From positions 1 through 45,095 of the forward strand of contig JAICJR010000004.1 in the NCBI GenBank assembly GCA_025928345.1: a stretch of 45,095 bases of DNA, given 5' to 3'. Of the stretch, positions 31,290 to 38,719 are shown in pieces; the first letter of the stretch is position 1; the number at the start of each line of letters is the position of its first letter. Position numbers and translations under genes: made by a program. The stretch is from Thermoleophilaceae bacterium (GTDB taxonomy: Bacteria > Actinomycetota > Thermoleophilia > Solirubrobacterales > Thermoleophilaceae). The notes below the pieces were generated by a model, which saw only the letters and a list, made by a program, of their open reading frames with translations, was not told where the DNA came from and made no database searches.

Positions 31290-32717
31290 ATGACACCTGA
31301 ACGCAGCGCAGCCGCAGAGGCACTGACCTCGCAACCACCGCCCTCAAGGCCACCCGCGAGGGGTAGGCAAGAAGGTGGGGGAGACCACTTCGAAACACTC
31401 CTCGACCAGCACCAGGCCCGGACCGCCGATGCGGAAGGCCAAGTAAAGGAGTCAGGACAGGACTCCACAAAGAGCAGGTCGCAGGTCGCAGGTCGCAAGT
31501 CGCAGGGCGACGCCGACAAAGCGCACGACCACGACAAGTCGCAGGACGATACGAAGACGGCGAAGGCCGTCGACAACGGCACCGCTGCTCAGCAGGCCGT
31601 CGTCGTGCCGCCGGCCACTCCGCAGGCACCCCTCATTGCTGCCGTTCCGGCGACGCCCGTCGTGGCGACCCAGCCCGCGGATGCCGTCTCGATCTCGCAG
31701 GTGGCCGGCAAGGTGGTTCAGGCGGCGGCAGGCCCGCAGCTCCCGACGGCCGCCGCCGGCGCGCCCGTGCAGCTGACCCCGCCGGTCCAGCTCGCGGCAA
31801 CGTCCACCGCTCCCGTCGTAACCGCCCCGAAGGCCGCGACCACGCAGCCCGCGGCTCCGGTCGCACAGGCGCCGCAGGCACCTGACGCGCCGAAGCCGGT
31901 GGCCGACCTCCCGCAGCCCACGGCCGCGCAGGATCCGACCAAGGTCGCCCCGACGCAGCCGAACCCGACCCCTCCGGCCTCCGACCTCCGGCCTCCGACC
32001 GCACCACAGGCGCCGCAGGCGCCGGCTGCGCCCCACGCAACTCCCGCTCCGAACCCCAACACCCCCCAGCAGGACTCGCAGCAGCAGCAACCGCAGCAGC
32101 AGGACCCGAAGGCGGCCGCACCAGCACCCGCCCTGGCGCCCGCGGCCCCACACCAGCCGCAGGCAGTCACGCCTCCGGCCTCCGTACTCCCTACTCCCAA
32201 CTCGCCGGTTATGCCGCAAGCGCCGGCGGCGCCGACGCCGCTGACGCCAGCAGCTGCGCCCGCACCCACGCCCAATCCCCCGGGCGCCCGCCTGTTCCAG
32301 GCGGTGGAGACCGTGCAGCAGGTGATCCGCATCTCGCAGTCGAGCGGGATCACCCAGGCGCGGGTGCAGCTCCACCCGGAGGAGCTCGGCTCGATCGACA
32401 TCCACCTCCGCGCCACCGCGGACGGCGTGATCGCCCGCGTGGTCACTCACGCCTCCCAGGCTGCCGCGGTGCTCCGCGACGGCGGCGACGAGCTTCGTCG
32501 CCAGCTCGCTCAGCAGGGCATCAACCTCAGCCACTTCGACGTCGGAACCAGCAGCCAGGAGCAGGCCCAGAGCGGCTTCCTGGCGGGTGACGGCGACAGC
32601 CGCCGGCGCGGCGGCTCGACCCGCTCGAACGCATCCGAGCCGGAGCTCCCCGCCACCCCGACCCCGGAGAAGACGCTCAGCCTGCCGAACGGCGTGCTGG
32701 TCGACGTTCTCGCCTGA
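31290..32717 (+). CDS. fliK: Flagellar hook-length control protein FliK
   Basis: A 475-residue protein. The N-terminal about 330 residues are an extended Pro/Ala/Gln-rich ruler. The C-terminal switch domain (about 345-430) has ITQARVQLHPEELGSIDIHL and VVTHASQAAAVLRDGGDELR, the standard FliK motif. The ruler contains in-frame heptamer arrays (31476-31510, 31971-31998, 32171-32198) and CAG/CCG-rich runs. Changes in ruler length would change hook length. ATG 31290 has no obvious ribosome site. Confidence 0.93.
   Translation: MTPERSAAAEALTSQPPPSRPPARGRQEGGGDHFETLLDQHQARTADAEGQVKESGQDSTKSRSQVAGRKSQGDADKAHDHDKSQDDTKTAKAVDNGTAAQQAVVVPPATPQAPLIAAVPATPVVATQPADAVSISQVAGKVVQAAAGPQLPTAAAGAPVQLTPPVQLAATSTAPVVTAPKAATTQPAAPVAQAPQAPDAPKPVADLPQPTAAQDPTKVAPTQPNPTPPASDLRPPTAPQAPQAPAAPHATPAPNPNTPQQDSQQQQPQQQDPKAAAPAPALAPAAPHQPQAVTPPASVLPTPNSPVMPQAPAAPTPLTPAAAPAPTPNPPGARLFQAVETVQQVIRISQSSGITQARVQLHPEELGSIDIHLRATADGVIARVVTHASQAAAVLRDGGDELRRQLAQQGINLSHFDVGTSSQEQAQSGFLAGDGDSRRRGGSTRSNASEPELPATPTPEKTLSLPNGVLVDVLA
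31476..31510. repeat. Heptanucleotide array 1 in fliK
   Basis: Three AGGTCGC units followed by AAGTCGC and AGGGCGA, all in the 7-base phase. They encode part of the hydrophilic FliK N-terminal segment (SQVAGRKSQGD). Confidence 0.85.
31971..32198. repeat. Heptanucleotide arrays 2 and 3 in fliK
   Basis: 31971-31998 is CCTCCGG, CCTCCGA, CCTCCGG, CCTCCGA. 32171-32198 is GCCTCCG twice, then TACTCCC twice. Both arrays lie in the Pro/Ala-rich ruler and encode short PPASDLRPPTAP- and PPASVLPTPNSP-like peptides, so the ruler has grown partly from such arrays. Confidence 0.8.
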
Positions 32718-32735
32718 CCAAGGAGACAGACAGCA

Positions 32736-33155
32736 ATGGCAATTGATCCGACACTCAGTCTGACGACGCCGACCTCCGCGGCCAACCAGACGGACAACAA
32801 GAGCAACACGCTCGGCAAGGACGACTTCCTGAAGATCCTGGTCGGCGAGATGCAGAACATGAACCCGATGGACTCGAGCAGCCAGGACCCGACCCAGTCC
32901 GTCACGCAGATGACTCAGTACTCGATCCTGGAGCAGCTCCAGAACATGTCGAGCTCCGAGAATTCGGCCCTGCTCTCGCAGCAGCAGACCCAGAGCCTGT
33001 CCCTGCTCGGCAAGACCGTGGACTACACGGCCGCCGACGGCAGCGACGCCAGCGGCGTCGTGCAGAAGGTCGACTTCGCGGCCGACGGCTCGAGCCAGCT
33101 CACGATCGACGGCATCACCGGCATCAAGCCGGGCGCCATCACGGGGGTCAAGTGA
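32736..33155 (+). CDS. flgD: Hook capping protein FlgD (short form)
   Basis: A 139-residue protein. LGKDDFLKILVGEMQNMNPM and DPTQSVTQMTQYSILEQLQN are the N-terminal FlgD signature that directs hook cap assembly. The later part (LGKTVDYTAADGSDASGVVQ and KSQLTIDGITGIKPG-like end) corresponds to the small beta domain; the long Ig-like domain of larger FlgD proteins is absent. ATG follows AAGGAG. It overlaps the next gene by four bases. Confidence 0.93.
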   Translation: MAIDPTLSLTTPTSAANQTDNKSNTLGKDDFLKILVGEMQNMNPMDSSSQDPTQSVTQMTQYSILEQLQNMSSSENSALLSQQQTQSLSLLGKTVDYTAADGSDASGVVQKVDFAADGSSQLTIDGITGIKPGAITGVK

Positions 33156-33550
33156 CCGACACCGTCCACAATCCCGCGCTGGTGCCGCCGGGCCTCGCGC
33201 CCGCGGCGCCTGCCGGCGCCACCCCGGTCACATCGGGGCGGACGGAGCCCGTCAGCGGGCCCTCGTTCGCCGAGATCTTCCGGCAGCAGCAGACCGGCAG
33301 CCTGCAGTTCTCGCAGCATGCGCTGCAGCGCATCGAGCGCAGGGGCATCGACCTCTCGGACGGGACGCTTCAGCGTCTCGAGGCGGGCGCTGCCCGCGCC
33401 GCGAGCAAGGGCTCACGCGACTCGGTCGTCTTCGTGGACAACACCGCGTTCGTGGTGTCCGTCCGCAACAAGACCGTCATCACGGCGGTGGACAAGGAGC
33501 ACATGCGCGAGCACGTGTTCACCAACATCGACTCAGCGGTGATCGCCTAG
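33152..33550 (+). CDS. TIGR02530-type flagellar operon protein
   Basis: A 132-residue protein starting at GTG 33152. The C-terminal part FSQHALQRIERRGIDLS, SRDSVVFVDNTAFVVSVRN and VITAVDKEHMREHVFTNIDS is the signature of the small conserved protein found between flgD and flgE in Gram-positive flagellar operons (TIGR02530 family in my recollection). Its role is not established. The first 40 residues are Pro/Gly/Ala-rich. Confidence 0.9.
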   Translation: MTDTVHNPALVPPGLAPAAPAGATPVTSGRTEPVSGPSFAEIFRQQQTGSLQFSQHALQRIERRGIDLSDGTLQRLEAGAARAASKGSRDSVVFVDNTAFVVSVRNKTVITAVDKEHMREHVFTNIDSAVIA

Positions 33551-33626
33551 CAGGCACCCCGCGAACGGAATCCGGCCGGACCCCACGGACGGGGAGGCCG
33601 CTTCAGCGAAAGGAAGTGATGCCCCG

Positions 33627-34496
33627 ATGATGCGGAGCATGTTCGCCGCGATCAGCGGCCTCAAGCAGCACCAGATCATGATGGACGTCACGGCGAACGA
33701 CATCGCCAACGTCAACACCATCGGCTACAAGTCGAGCCGCACCACCTTCAAGGACTCGCTCGCCGAGCTCCAGCGCGGTGGCGCGGGCCAGGGCCAGGGC
33801 TCTGGCGGTCAGAACCCGTCGCAGGTGGGCCTCGGCGCCCAGCTGGGCTCGATCGACAGCAACATGCAGTCGGGCGCGCTCCAGTCCACGGGCAACGCGC
33901 TCGACGTCGCCATCCAGGACGACGGCGAGGGCTGGTTCCGTATCGGTTCCGCCACGGTCAGCGGCACGACCGCGACGCTCTCGCCGGGTACGACCCAGTA
34001 CACCCGCGCGGGCAACTTCAGCCGCGACGACCAGGGCTACCTCGTCACCGAGGACGGCTACTACGTCATCGGCCGCACCGTGCAGAACACGACCGCCGGC
34101 GGCGTGCCGGCCGGCGCCGACCAGCTCCTTCAGATCCCGAACGGCGCGACCAGCGTCGCCATCGGGCCTGACGGCGCGGTGAGCTACCTGCCGGCCGGGT
34201 CGAGCACCCGCACGGTGGCGGGCTACATCTCGCTCGCGATCTTCCCGAACGAGAACGGCCTGCAGCGTGCGTCCGGCAACCGCTGGACCGCCAACACGGC
34301 ATCGGGCGCCGAGGAGATCGGCACCCCGGGCGGCGACTTCGGGAGCACCCAGTCGGGCACGCTCGAGATGTCGAACGTCGACCTCGCCACCGAGTTCACG
34401 AACATGATCAGCGCGCAGCGCGGCTTCGAGGCCAACTCGCGCGTGATCTCGACCGCCGACGACATGCTCAACACGCTGGTGCAGATGAAGCACTAG
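33627..34496 (+). CDS. flgE: Flagellar hook protein FlgE (short)
   Basis: A 289-residue protein. MDVTANDIANVNTIGYKSSR is the N-terminal hook/rod signature, and GTLEMSNVDLATEFTNMISA with QRGFEANSRVISTADDMLNT the C-terminal one. The central segment (SQVGLGAQLGSIDSNMQSG, then GYYVIGRTVQNTTAG) is a FlgE-like domain. At 289 residues it is far shorter than many hook proteins (350-500), close to rod-protein size. Position after flgD supports FlgE. The start follows AAAGGAAG; the first of two consecutive ATG codons is given. Confidence 0.9.
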   Translation: MMRSMFAAISGLKQHQIMMDVTANDIANVNTIGYKSSRTTFKDSLAELQRGGAGQGQGSGGQNPSQVGLGAQLGSIDSNMQSGALQSTGNALDVAIQDDGEGWFRIGSATVSGTTATLSPGTTQYTRAGNFSRDDQGYLVTEDGYYVIGRTVQNTTAGGVPAGADQLLQIPNGATSVAIGPDGAVSYLPAGSSTRTVAGYISLAIFPNENGLQRASGNRWTANTASGAEEIGTPGGDFGSTQSGTLEMSNVDLATEFTNMISAQRGFEANSRVISTADDMLNTLVQMKH

Positions 34497-34520
34497 TCAG
34501 CGGCCGGTAAAGCGTGACCA

Positions 34521-34559
34521 CGCGGCACGGTAGGGACGAGGGACCCCTGCCGTGCCGCG
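34521..34559. other. Strong hairpin between flgE and flbD
   Basis: CGCGGCACGGTAGGG (34521-34535) pairs with CCCTGCCGTGCCGCG (34545-34559) over 15 bases with one wobble pair and a 9-base loop. It lies 25 bases after the flgE stop. There is no T-run. It may slow polymerase, protect the upstream RNA end or separate the flgE operon from flbD. Confidence 0.75.
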
Positions 34560-34573
34560 CGGCACGGAATCGA

Positions 34574-34634
34574 GTGCCCAGTGGCCAGTGCCCAGTAGCC
34601 AGTCTGGGCACTGGGCACTGGGCTCTGGGCACTG
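34574..34634. repeat. Heptanucleotide palindrome before flbD
   Basis: Left half: GTGCCCA, GTGGCCA, GTGCCCA, GTAGCCA, GT. Right half: CTGGGCA, CTGGGCA, CTGGGCT, CTGGGCA, CTG. The halves are complementary with a few mismatches and no loop between 34603 and 34604. The structure ends 9 bases before the flbD start codon and so probably hides or exposes its ribosome site (GAGGAAA). Confidence 0.88.
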
Positions 34635-34643
34635 AGGAAACCA

Positions 34644-34850
34644 ATGATCACTCTTCACCGACTAGGCCACTCCGACGAACCGTTTCTGCTCAACAGCGAC
34701 CTGATCGTGACTGTCGAGGCCTGCCCCGACACGCACGTGGCGCTCGCTACGGGCAACAAGATCGTCGTGTCGGAGAGCCCCGAGCAGATCGCCGATGCGG
34801 TGCGCGAATGGCGGGCCAGCATCCGTCTCGCCGGGCTTCGAACGGTCTAG
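34644..34850 (+). CDS. flbD: FlbD-family flagellar protein (SwrD-like)
   Basis: A 68-residue protein. MITLHRLGHSDEPFLLNSDL followed by IVTVEACPDTHVALATGNKI and VVSESPEQIADAVREW matches the small FlbD family found just before motA or after flgE in Gram-positive flagellar loci. In Bacillus the homologue SwrD raises motor power. A hairpin-rich leader precedes it, and a sigma-28 promoter for motA begins 18 bases after its stop. Confidence 0.9.
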   Translation: MITLHRLGHSDEPFLLNSDLIVTVEACPDTHVALATGNKIVVSESPEQIADAVREWRASIRLAGLRTV

Positions 34851-34867
34851 TTAGAGCCTTCTGAGGC

Positions 34868-34894
34868 CAAAGATTTCCCCTCCCCGGCCGACTA
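34868..34894 (+). promoter_or_regulatory. Sigma-28-type promoter for motA-motB-fliL-fliN
   Basis: CAAA (34868-34871), 15 bases, GCCGACTA (34887-34894). Only the first base of the -35 differs from TAAA. CCCCGG and CCGGGG form an inverted repeat across the -10. The motA TTG start lies 22 bases downstream. Confidence 0.75.
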
Positions 34895-34916
34895 CCGGGG
34901 CCGGAGGCTTGCTGCT

Positions 34917-35732
34917 TTGAAAGCTATTTCTGCCATCGGAATCGGAGTTGCCGTCGCGGGCCTGTTGATGGGCGCGATGATGGACGGCACCCAGATTCCG
35001 GCCTTCATCAACATCCCCGCGATGCTGGTGGTGCTCGGCGGCACCTTCGGCGTGACCATGGCGGGCACGTCGATGAACCAGATCAAGCTGATCCCGAAGC
35101 TCTACAAGCTCGCGTTCAGCCCGCCCGAGTACAACCTGCGCGAGCGCGTACAGCTGCTCGTGAAGTTCGCCGAGATGGCGCGCCGCGAGGGCCTTCTGGC
35201 GCTCGACGACGAGCTCCAGAACGTCGAGGACGAGTTCACCCGCAAGGGCATGCAGCTCGTGGTCGACGGCACGGACCCCGAGCTGGTCGCCCAGATCCTC
35301 GAGATCGAGCTCGAGTCGATGGCCGCCCGGCACGCGAAGGGCGCCCAGCCGTTCGAGAAGGCGGGCGGCTTCGCTCCCACGCTCGGCATCACCGGCACGG
35401 TGATGGGCCTCGTGCACGTGCTCGAGAACCTCTCGAGGCCGGCCACGCTCGGCCCGTCGATCTCTAGCGCCTTCATCGCGACGCTCTACGGCGTCGGCTC
35501 CGCCAACGTCGTCTTCCTGCCGGTGGCGAACAAGCTGAAGTACCTCTCCTCGGTGGAGCAGGAGCTGGGCTACCTCACCATCGAGGGGATCCTCGCCATC
35601 CAGGCCGGTGACAACCCGCGCGTGGTGGAGAGCAAGCTGATGAGCTACGTGGCTCCGGACGAGCGTGCGACCGAGGGCGAGGCCGAGGCTGCTGCCCCGG
35701 CCGCGACCGAGCCCGCCGCGGCGGCGGCGTAG
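34917..35732 (+). CDS. motA: Flagellar motor stator protein MotA
   Basis: 271 residues from TTG 34917 after GGAGG. Four transmembrane segments are expected (about 2-22, 30-48, then in the C-terminal half around GFAPTLGITGTVMGLVHVL and ISSAFIATLYGVGSANVVFL). The large cytoplasmic loop (about 60-150) carries the FliG-facing charges, with FAEMARREGLLALDDELQNV as family motif. The tail after 250 is Ala/Glu-rich. MotA with MotB conducts ions and drives rotation. The genes are adjacent, with 2 bases between stop and start. Confidence 0.97.
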   Translation: MKAISAIGIGVAVAGLLMGAMMDGTQIPAFINIPAMLVVLGGTFGVTMAGTSMNQIKLIPKLYKLAFSPPEYNLRERVQLLVKFAEMARREGLLALDDELQNVEDEFTRKGMQLVVDGTDPELVAQILEIELESMAARHAKGAQPFEKAGGFAPTLGITGTVMGLVHVLENLSRPATLGPSISSAFIATLYGVGSANVVFLPVANKLKYLSSVEQELGYLTIEGILAIQAGDNPRVVESKLMSYVAPDERATEGEAEAAAPAATEPAAAAA

Positions 35733-35734
35733 CC

Positions 35735-36571
35735 ATGAGCGCCCACCGCGGAGGGCGCCGCGGCCGCAGAGGCGGGCACGCGGGCGAGCACGAGAACGAG
35801 GAGCGCTGGCTCCTCACCTACTCGGACATGATCACGCTGCTGATGGCGCTGTTCATGGTGCTGTTCTCGATCTCGTCCGTGAACACGTCGAAGTACAAGG
35901 AGCTGCAGAAGTCGCTCCAGGACGCCTTCTCGGGCAAGATCCTCACCGGCGGAAAGCAGATCGTGAACAGCGGGAGCGACGGCAAGAGCCCGAGCGACCA
36001 GGCCTCGCCGCTGATCGCCCCGATCAAGCCGCAGATCGGCCAGACCAGCACGAACAACGACAAGTCCGCGGCCGCCGACAACAAGGAATTTGCCCGGATC
36101 AAGCGGCAGATCGACACCTACGCCCGCCAGCACGGCCTCTCAAAGCAGCTTCAGACGGTGATCGCGCGGCGCGGTCTGGTGGTGCGCCTGCTCACAGACC
36201 AGGTGGTGTTCGACCCCGGGCAGGCGGTGCTCAAGCCGCAGGCCACGCCGGTTCTAACCGGCGTGGGTCACGCCCTGAACATCGACAAGAAGCACCCGAT
36301 CATGGTCGAGGGCCACACCGACAACGTGCCGATCAGCGGCTCTCAGTTCCCCAGCAACTGGGAGTTGTCCACCGCGCGCGCCTCAGTGGTGGTCCGATTC
36401 CTGATCCACACGGGCATCGACAAGTTCCGTCTGGGGGCCGCCGGCTACGCAAATCTCTACCCCGTGGCCTCCAACTCCACGGCAATTGGTCGATCAAAGA
36501 ACCGACGGGTGGAAATCGTGCTGCTCCGGCAGGACCAGCAGATCACCCCCGACAGTCCAGGGAACGGATGA
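35735..36571 (+). CDS. motB: Flagellar motor stator protein MotB
   Basis: A 278-residue protein. One membrane helix (about 28-45) includes WLLTYSDMITLLMALFMVLF with the ion-carrying Asp near residue 31. A linker follows, then the OmpA-like peptidoglycan-binding domain with DQVVFDPGQAVLKPQ, MVEGHTDNVPISGSQFPSNW and ELSTARASVVVRFLI, which fixes the stator to the wall. It is preceded by a basic N-terminus (GRRGRRGG) of about 20 residues. Confidence 0.97.
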   Translation: MSAHRGGRRGRRGGHAGEHENEERWLLTYSDMITLLMALFMVLFSISSVNTSKYKELQKSLQDAFSGKILTGGKQIVNSGSDGKSPSDQASPLIAPIKPQIGQTSTNNDKSAAADNKEFARIKRQIDTYARQHGLSKQLQTVIARRGLVVRLLTDQVVFDPGQAVLKPQATPVLTGVGHALNIDKKHPIMVEGHTDNVPISGSQFPSNWELSTARASVVVRFLIHTGIDKFRLGAAGYANLYPVASNSTAIGRSKNRRVEIVLLRQDQQITPDSPGNG

Positions 36572-36598
36572 GAAGCAGCTCCATGGAGGGAGTTCCAA

Positions 36599-37030
36599 GT
36601 GAAGAAGAAGTTGAAGTTCATCATCCCGATCGTGCTCGTGCTGTTCGGGGGTGTGTACAAGACAGTGCTCGCCAAGCCGGCCAAGGCTCCCAAGCCGAAG
36701 ATCGCCGGCACGGTGTACGTGATGCCGAAGGAATTCCTGCTCAACATGGCTGACGGCCGCTACGCAAAGCTTGATGTCTCGCTCGTCCTGGACCCGAAGG
36801 AGGTCGTGCCGACCGCCGAGGGCGCCAGCTCCGACGCGAGCTACGGCGCGCTGCCGCAGGAGCCCGCGGTGCGCGACGTGATCACCAACATCGTCACGGA
36901 CGAGCCCTCGAACGACCTGATCCAGCGCGCCGGGCGCGAGAAGCTGAAGAAGGAGATCCTCAAGGGAATCCGCGAGAACACCGACGTGAAGGTGGACGAG
37001 ATCCTGTTCACCGACGTCGCGGTCCAGTAG
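36599..37030 (+). CDS. fliL: Flagellar basal-body protein FliL
   Basis: 143 residues from GTG 36599 after GGAGGGAG. One N-terminal membrane helix (about 6-22, [18 protein letters not shown]) is followed by the periplasmic FliL domain: [20 protein letters not shown], then SLVLDPKEV and [20 protein letters not shown] near the end. FliL stabilises or activates the stator. It sits between motB and the second fliN. Confidence 0.92.
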   Translation: MKKKLKFIIPIVLVLFGGVYKTVLAKPAKAPKPKIAGTVYVMPKEFLLNMADGRYAKLDVSLVLDPKEVVPTAEGASSDASYGALPQEPAVRDVITNIVTDEPSNDLIQRAGREKLKKEILKGIRENTDVKVDEILFTDVAVQ

Positions 37031-37041
37031 GAGGAGAGCTC

Positions 37042-37374
37042 GTGTCCCAGGAGATCGAATACCAGGCCCTCGAGAGCACGACCGTGACCGAGCAGCGCGC
37101 GGCGGACCTCCACCGGCTGGAGGACGTGCCTGTGGAGCTGGCCGTGGAGATCGGCCGCACCCACATGACGATCGGCGAGACGCTCGCCCTCGGCCCCGGC
37201 TCCATCGTGTCCCTGAACCGCCTCGCCGGCGAGCCCGTGGACCTGCTGGTGAACGGGAAGCGGATCGCCAAAGGCGAAGTCGTGGTTATTGACGAAGAGT
37301 TCGGACTACGCCTCACAGAAGTTGTCTCGCCTGCGCGCAGGTTGCGTGAGGCTGAGTCCTCGCTAGAGAACTAG
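37042..37374 (+). CDS. fliN2: FliN-type switch protein, short form
   Basis: 110 residues from GTG 37042 (GGAGGAG upstream). After a short charged start, the SpoA domain is [20 protein letters not shown], then [20 protein letters not shown] with [12 protein letters not shown], matching FliN closely and more cleanly than the long FliN at 29700. It lies directly before the fliO-fliP export operon. The stop codon overlaps the first base of a heptamer palindrome. Whether both FliN proteins share one C ring is unknown. Confidence 0.92.
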   Translation: MSQEIEYQALESTTVTEQRAADLHRLEDVPVELAVEIGRTHMTIGETLALGPGSIVSLNRLAGEPVDLLVNGKRIAKGEVVVIDEEFGLRLTEVVSPARRLREAESSLEN

Positions 37375-37440
37375 TGCCCAGAGCCCAGTGCCCAGTGCCC
37401 AGAAATCGGGACTGGCCACTGGGCACTGGCCAGTGGGCAC
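37374..37440. repeat. Heptanucleotide palindrome before the fliO promoter
   Basis: Left units: GTGCCCA, GAGCCCA, GTGCCCA, GTGCCCA (37374-37401). Loop about 10 bases. Right units: CTGGCCA, CTGGGCA, CTGGCCA, GTGGGCA (37412-37439). The arms can pair along most of their length. It is the same sequence family as 34574-34634 and starts at the last base of the fliN2 stop codon, a likely position for ending or processing the upstream transcript. Confidence 0.88.
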
Positions 37441-37448
37441 TTAGGGGC

Positions 37449-37475
37449 TAAAGCCCCGGCCGAAGCGGCCGAATA
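37449..37475 (+). promoter_or_regulatory. Sigma-28-type promoter for the fliO-flhA operon
   Basis: TAAA (37449-37452), 15 bases, GCCGAATA (37468-37475). GGGGC-TAAA-GCCCC surrounds the -35, and the spacer has CGGCCG twice. It begins 9 bases after a heptamer palindrome. The transcript would carry fliO, P, Q, R, flhB, flhA, flhF, the PilZ gene and what follows. Confidence 0.8.
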
Positions 37476-37479
37476 CCCC

Positions 37480-37509
37480 GGACGGTCAAGTCCCTCAACC
37501 TGACCGTCC
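37480..37509 (+). other. 5' leader hairpin directly before fliO
   Basis: GGACGGTCA (37480-37488) pairs with TGACCGTCC (37501-37509) over 9 bases with a 12-base loop. The hairpin ends four bases before the fliO ATG and would lie at the very 5' end of the RNA made from the promoter at 37449. No ribosome site (GGAG or similar) is visible between hairpin and ATG. Confidence 0.7.
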
Positions 37510-37513
37510 CTCA

Positions 37514-38068
37514 ATGCGATTGGCTCAACTTTCGATCGCCGCTTCGGCGGCTATGGCTGGCATTCTCGTGCCGGCACAGGTGGCTCTCGCCAAGCCCTCC
37601 GGGCCTGGTGAGAACACGCCGCTGAACCTTCCGACGCACACGACGCAGAGCGCCAGCACCCCCGGCGCGAGCGGCGGCAGCCTGGTCCACACATTCGTGG
37701 GCCTCGCGATCGTGCTCGCCGTGATCTACGGGCTCTACTGGGTCCTCAAGCAGGTGAAGGCCGGCAAGGAGGAGCGCAGCTCCGGCCAGGGCCTCTCCAG
37801 CATCGCCACGCTTGCGCTCGGCCCCAACCGCGCCGTCCACCTCGTCCGCAGCGGCCGCGAGTACGTGCTCGTCGGCGCCAGCGAGCACGGCGTCACGCCG
37901 ATCCGCACCTACTCCGAGGAGGAGGCGCACGACGCCGGCCTGATCCCGGACCCGGCCGACGTGGACGCCGAGGGCCTCGAGGCCCCGCTCCCAGCACGCC
38001 CGCAGAAGAGCGGAATCCTGCTCAAGGACGTCCTCGACGAGATCCGCCGCAGGACGGTGCGGAAGTGA
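37514..38068 (+). CDS. fliO: Flagellar export protein FliO
   Basis: A 184-residue protein. It begins with a signal peptide-like segment (MRLAQLSIAASAAMAGILVP AQVALA in two parts) and then a membrane helix at about 58-78 (LVHTFVGLAIVLAVIYGLYW). The FliO domain follows: SIATLALGPNRAVHLVRSGR and EYVLVGASEHGVTPI. FliO helps FliP assemble. It overlaps fliP by four bases (stop TGA over start GTG). Confidence 0.9.
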   Translation: MRLAQLSIAASAAMAGILVPAQVALAKPSGPGENTPLNLPTHTTQSASTPGASGGSLVHTFVGLAIVLAVIYGLYWVLKQVKAGKEERSSGQGLSSIATLALGPNRAVHLVRSGREYVLVGASEHGVTPIRTYSEEEAHDAGLIPDPADVDAEGLEAPLPARPQKSGILLKDVLDEIRRRTVRK

Positions 38069-38706
38069 ACATCCACGCCTCGGGCGGCAACGCCGTCGAG
38101 ATCTTCCTGATCATCGCCGGGATCTCGCTGGTCCCGGCTCTGCTCTTCACGGTCACCGGCTTCACCCGGATCCTGATCGTCCTCGGCTTCATCCGCAGCG
38201 GCCTCGGCACGCCCACCGCGCCGCCGAACCAGGTGCTCGTCGGCATCTCCGTCTTCCTGACCATCTTCGTGATGGCGCCCACCTTCACCGCGATCAAGAA
38301 GGACGCCATCGACCCGCTGAGCCATCACAAGATCACCCAGGCTCAGGCGATCCAGCGCGGCCAGGAGCCGCTGCGCCAGTTCATGTTCAAGCAGACGCGG
38401 GAGAAGGACCTCGCGCTGTTCGCCAAGCTCGCGCACCTCAAGCAGCCGAAGACGCGGGCGGACATCCCCACCTACACGCTGATCCCCGCCTTCATCATCA
38501 GCGAGCTGAAGACGGCGTTCCAGATCGGCTTTTTGATCTTCCTGCCGTTCCTCGTGATCGACTTAGTCGTCTCGTCGACCTTGATGAGCATGGGCATGAT
38601 GATGCTGCCGCCGACGTTCATCTCGCTGCCCTTCAAGATCCTCCTGTTCGTCCTGGTGGACGGCTGGAACCTCGTCACGCAATCGCTCGTTCAGAGCTTC
38701 CACTGA
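38065..38706 (+). CDS. fliP: Flagellar export gate protein FliP
   Basis: A 213-residue membrane protein starting at GTG. TGFTRILIVLGFIRSGLGTP and PTYTLIPAFIISELKTAFQI then PFLVIDLVVSSTLMSMGMMM are the family motifs. Four transmembrane helices are expected. The N-terminal signal sequence that enterobacterial FliP carries is short or absent; the mature region starts early. FliP is the core of the export gate with FliQ and FliR. Confidence 0.97.
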   Translation: MNIHASGGNAVEIFLIIAGISLVPALLFTVTGFTRILIVLGFIRSGLGTPTAPPNQVLVGISVFLTIFVMAPTFTAIKKDAIDPLSHHKITQAQAIQRGQEPLRQFMFKQTREKDLALFAKLAHLKQPKTRADIPTYTLIPAFIISELKTAFQIGFLIFLPFLVIDLVVSSTLMSMGMMMLPPTFISLPFKILLFVLVDGWNLVTQSLVQSFH

Positions 38707-38719
38707 CCTGAGGTAACGC

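Noticed and set aside
34509-34535. TAAA after flgE as a sigma-28 promoter for flbD
   Set aside because: Fifteen bases later the sequence is ACGGTAGG, inside the hairpin stem, not a -10 box.
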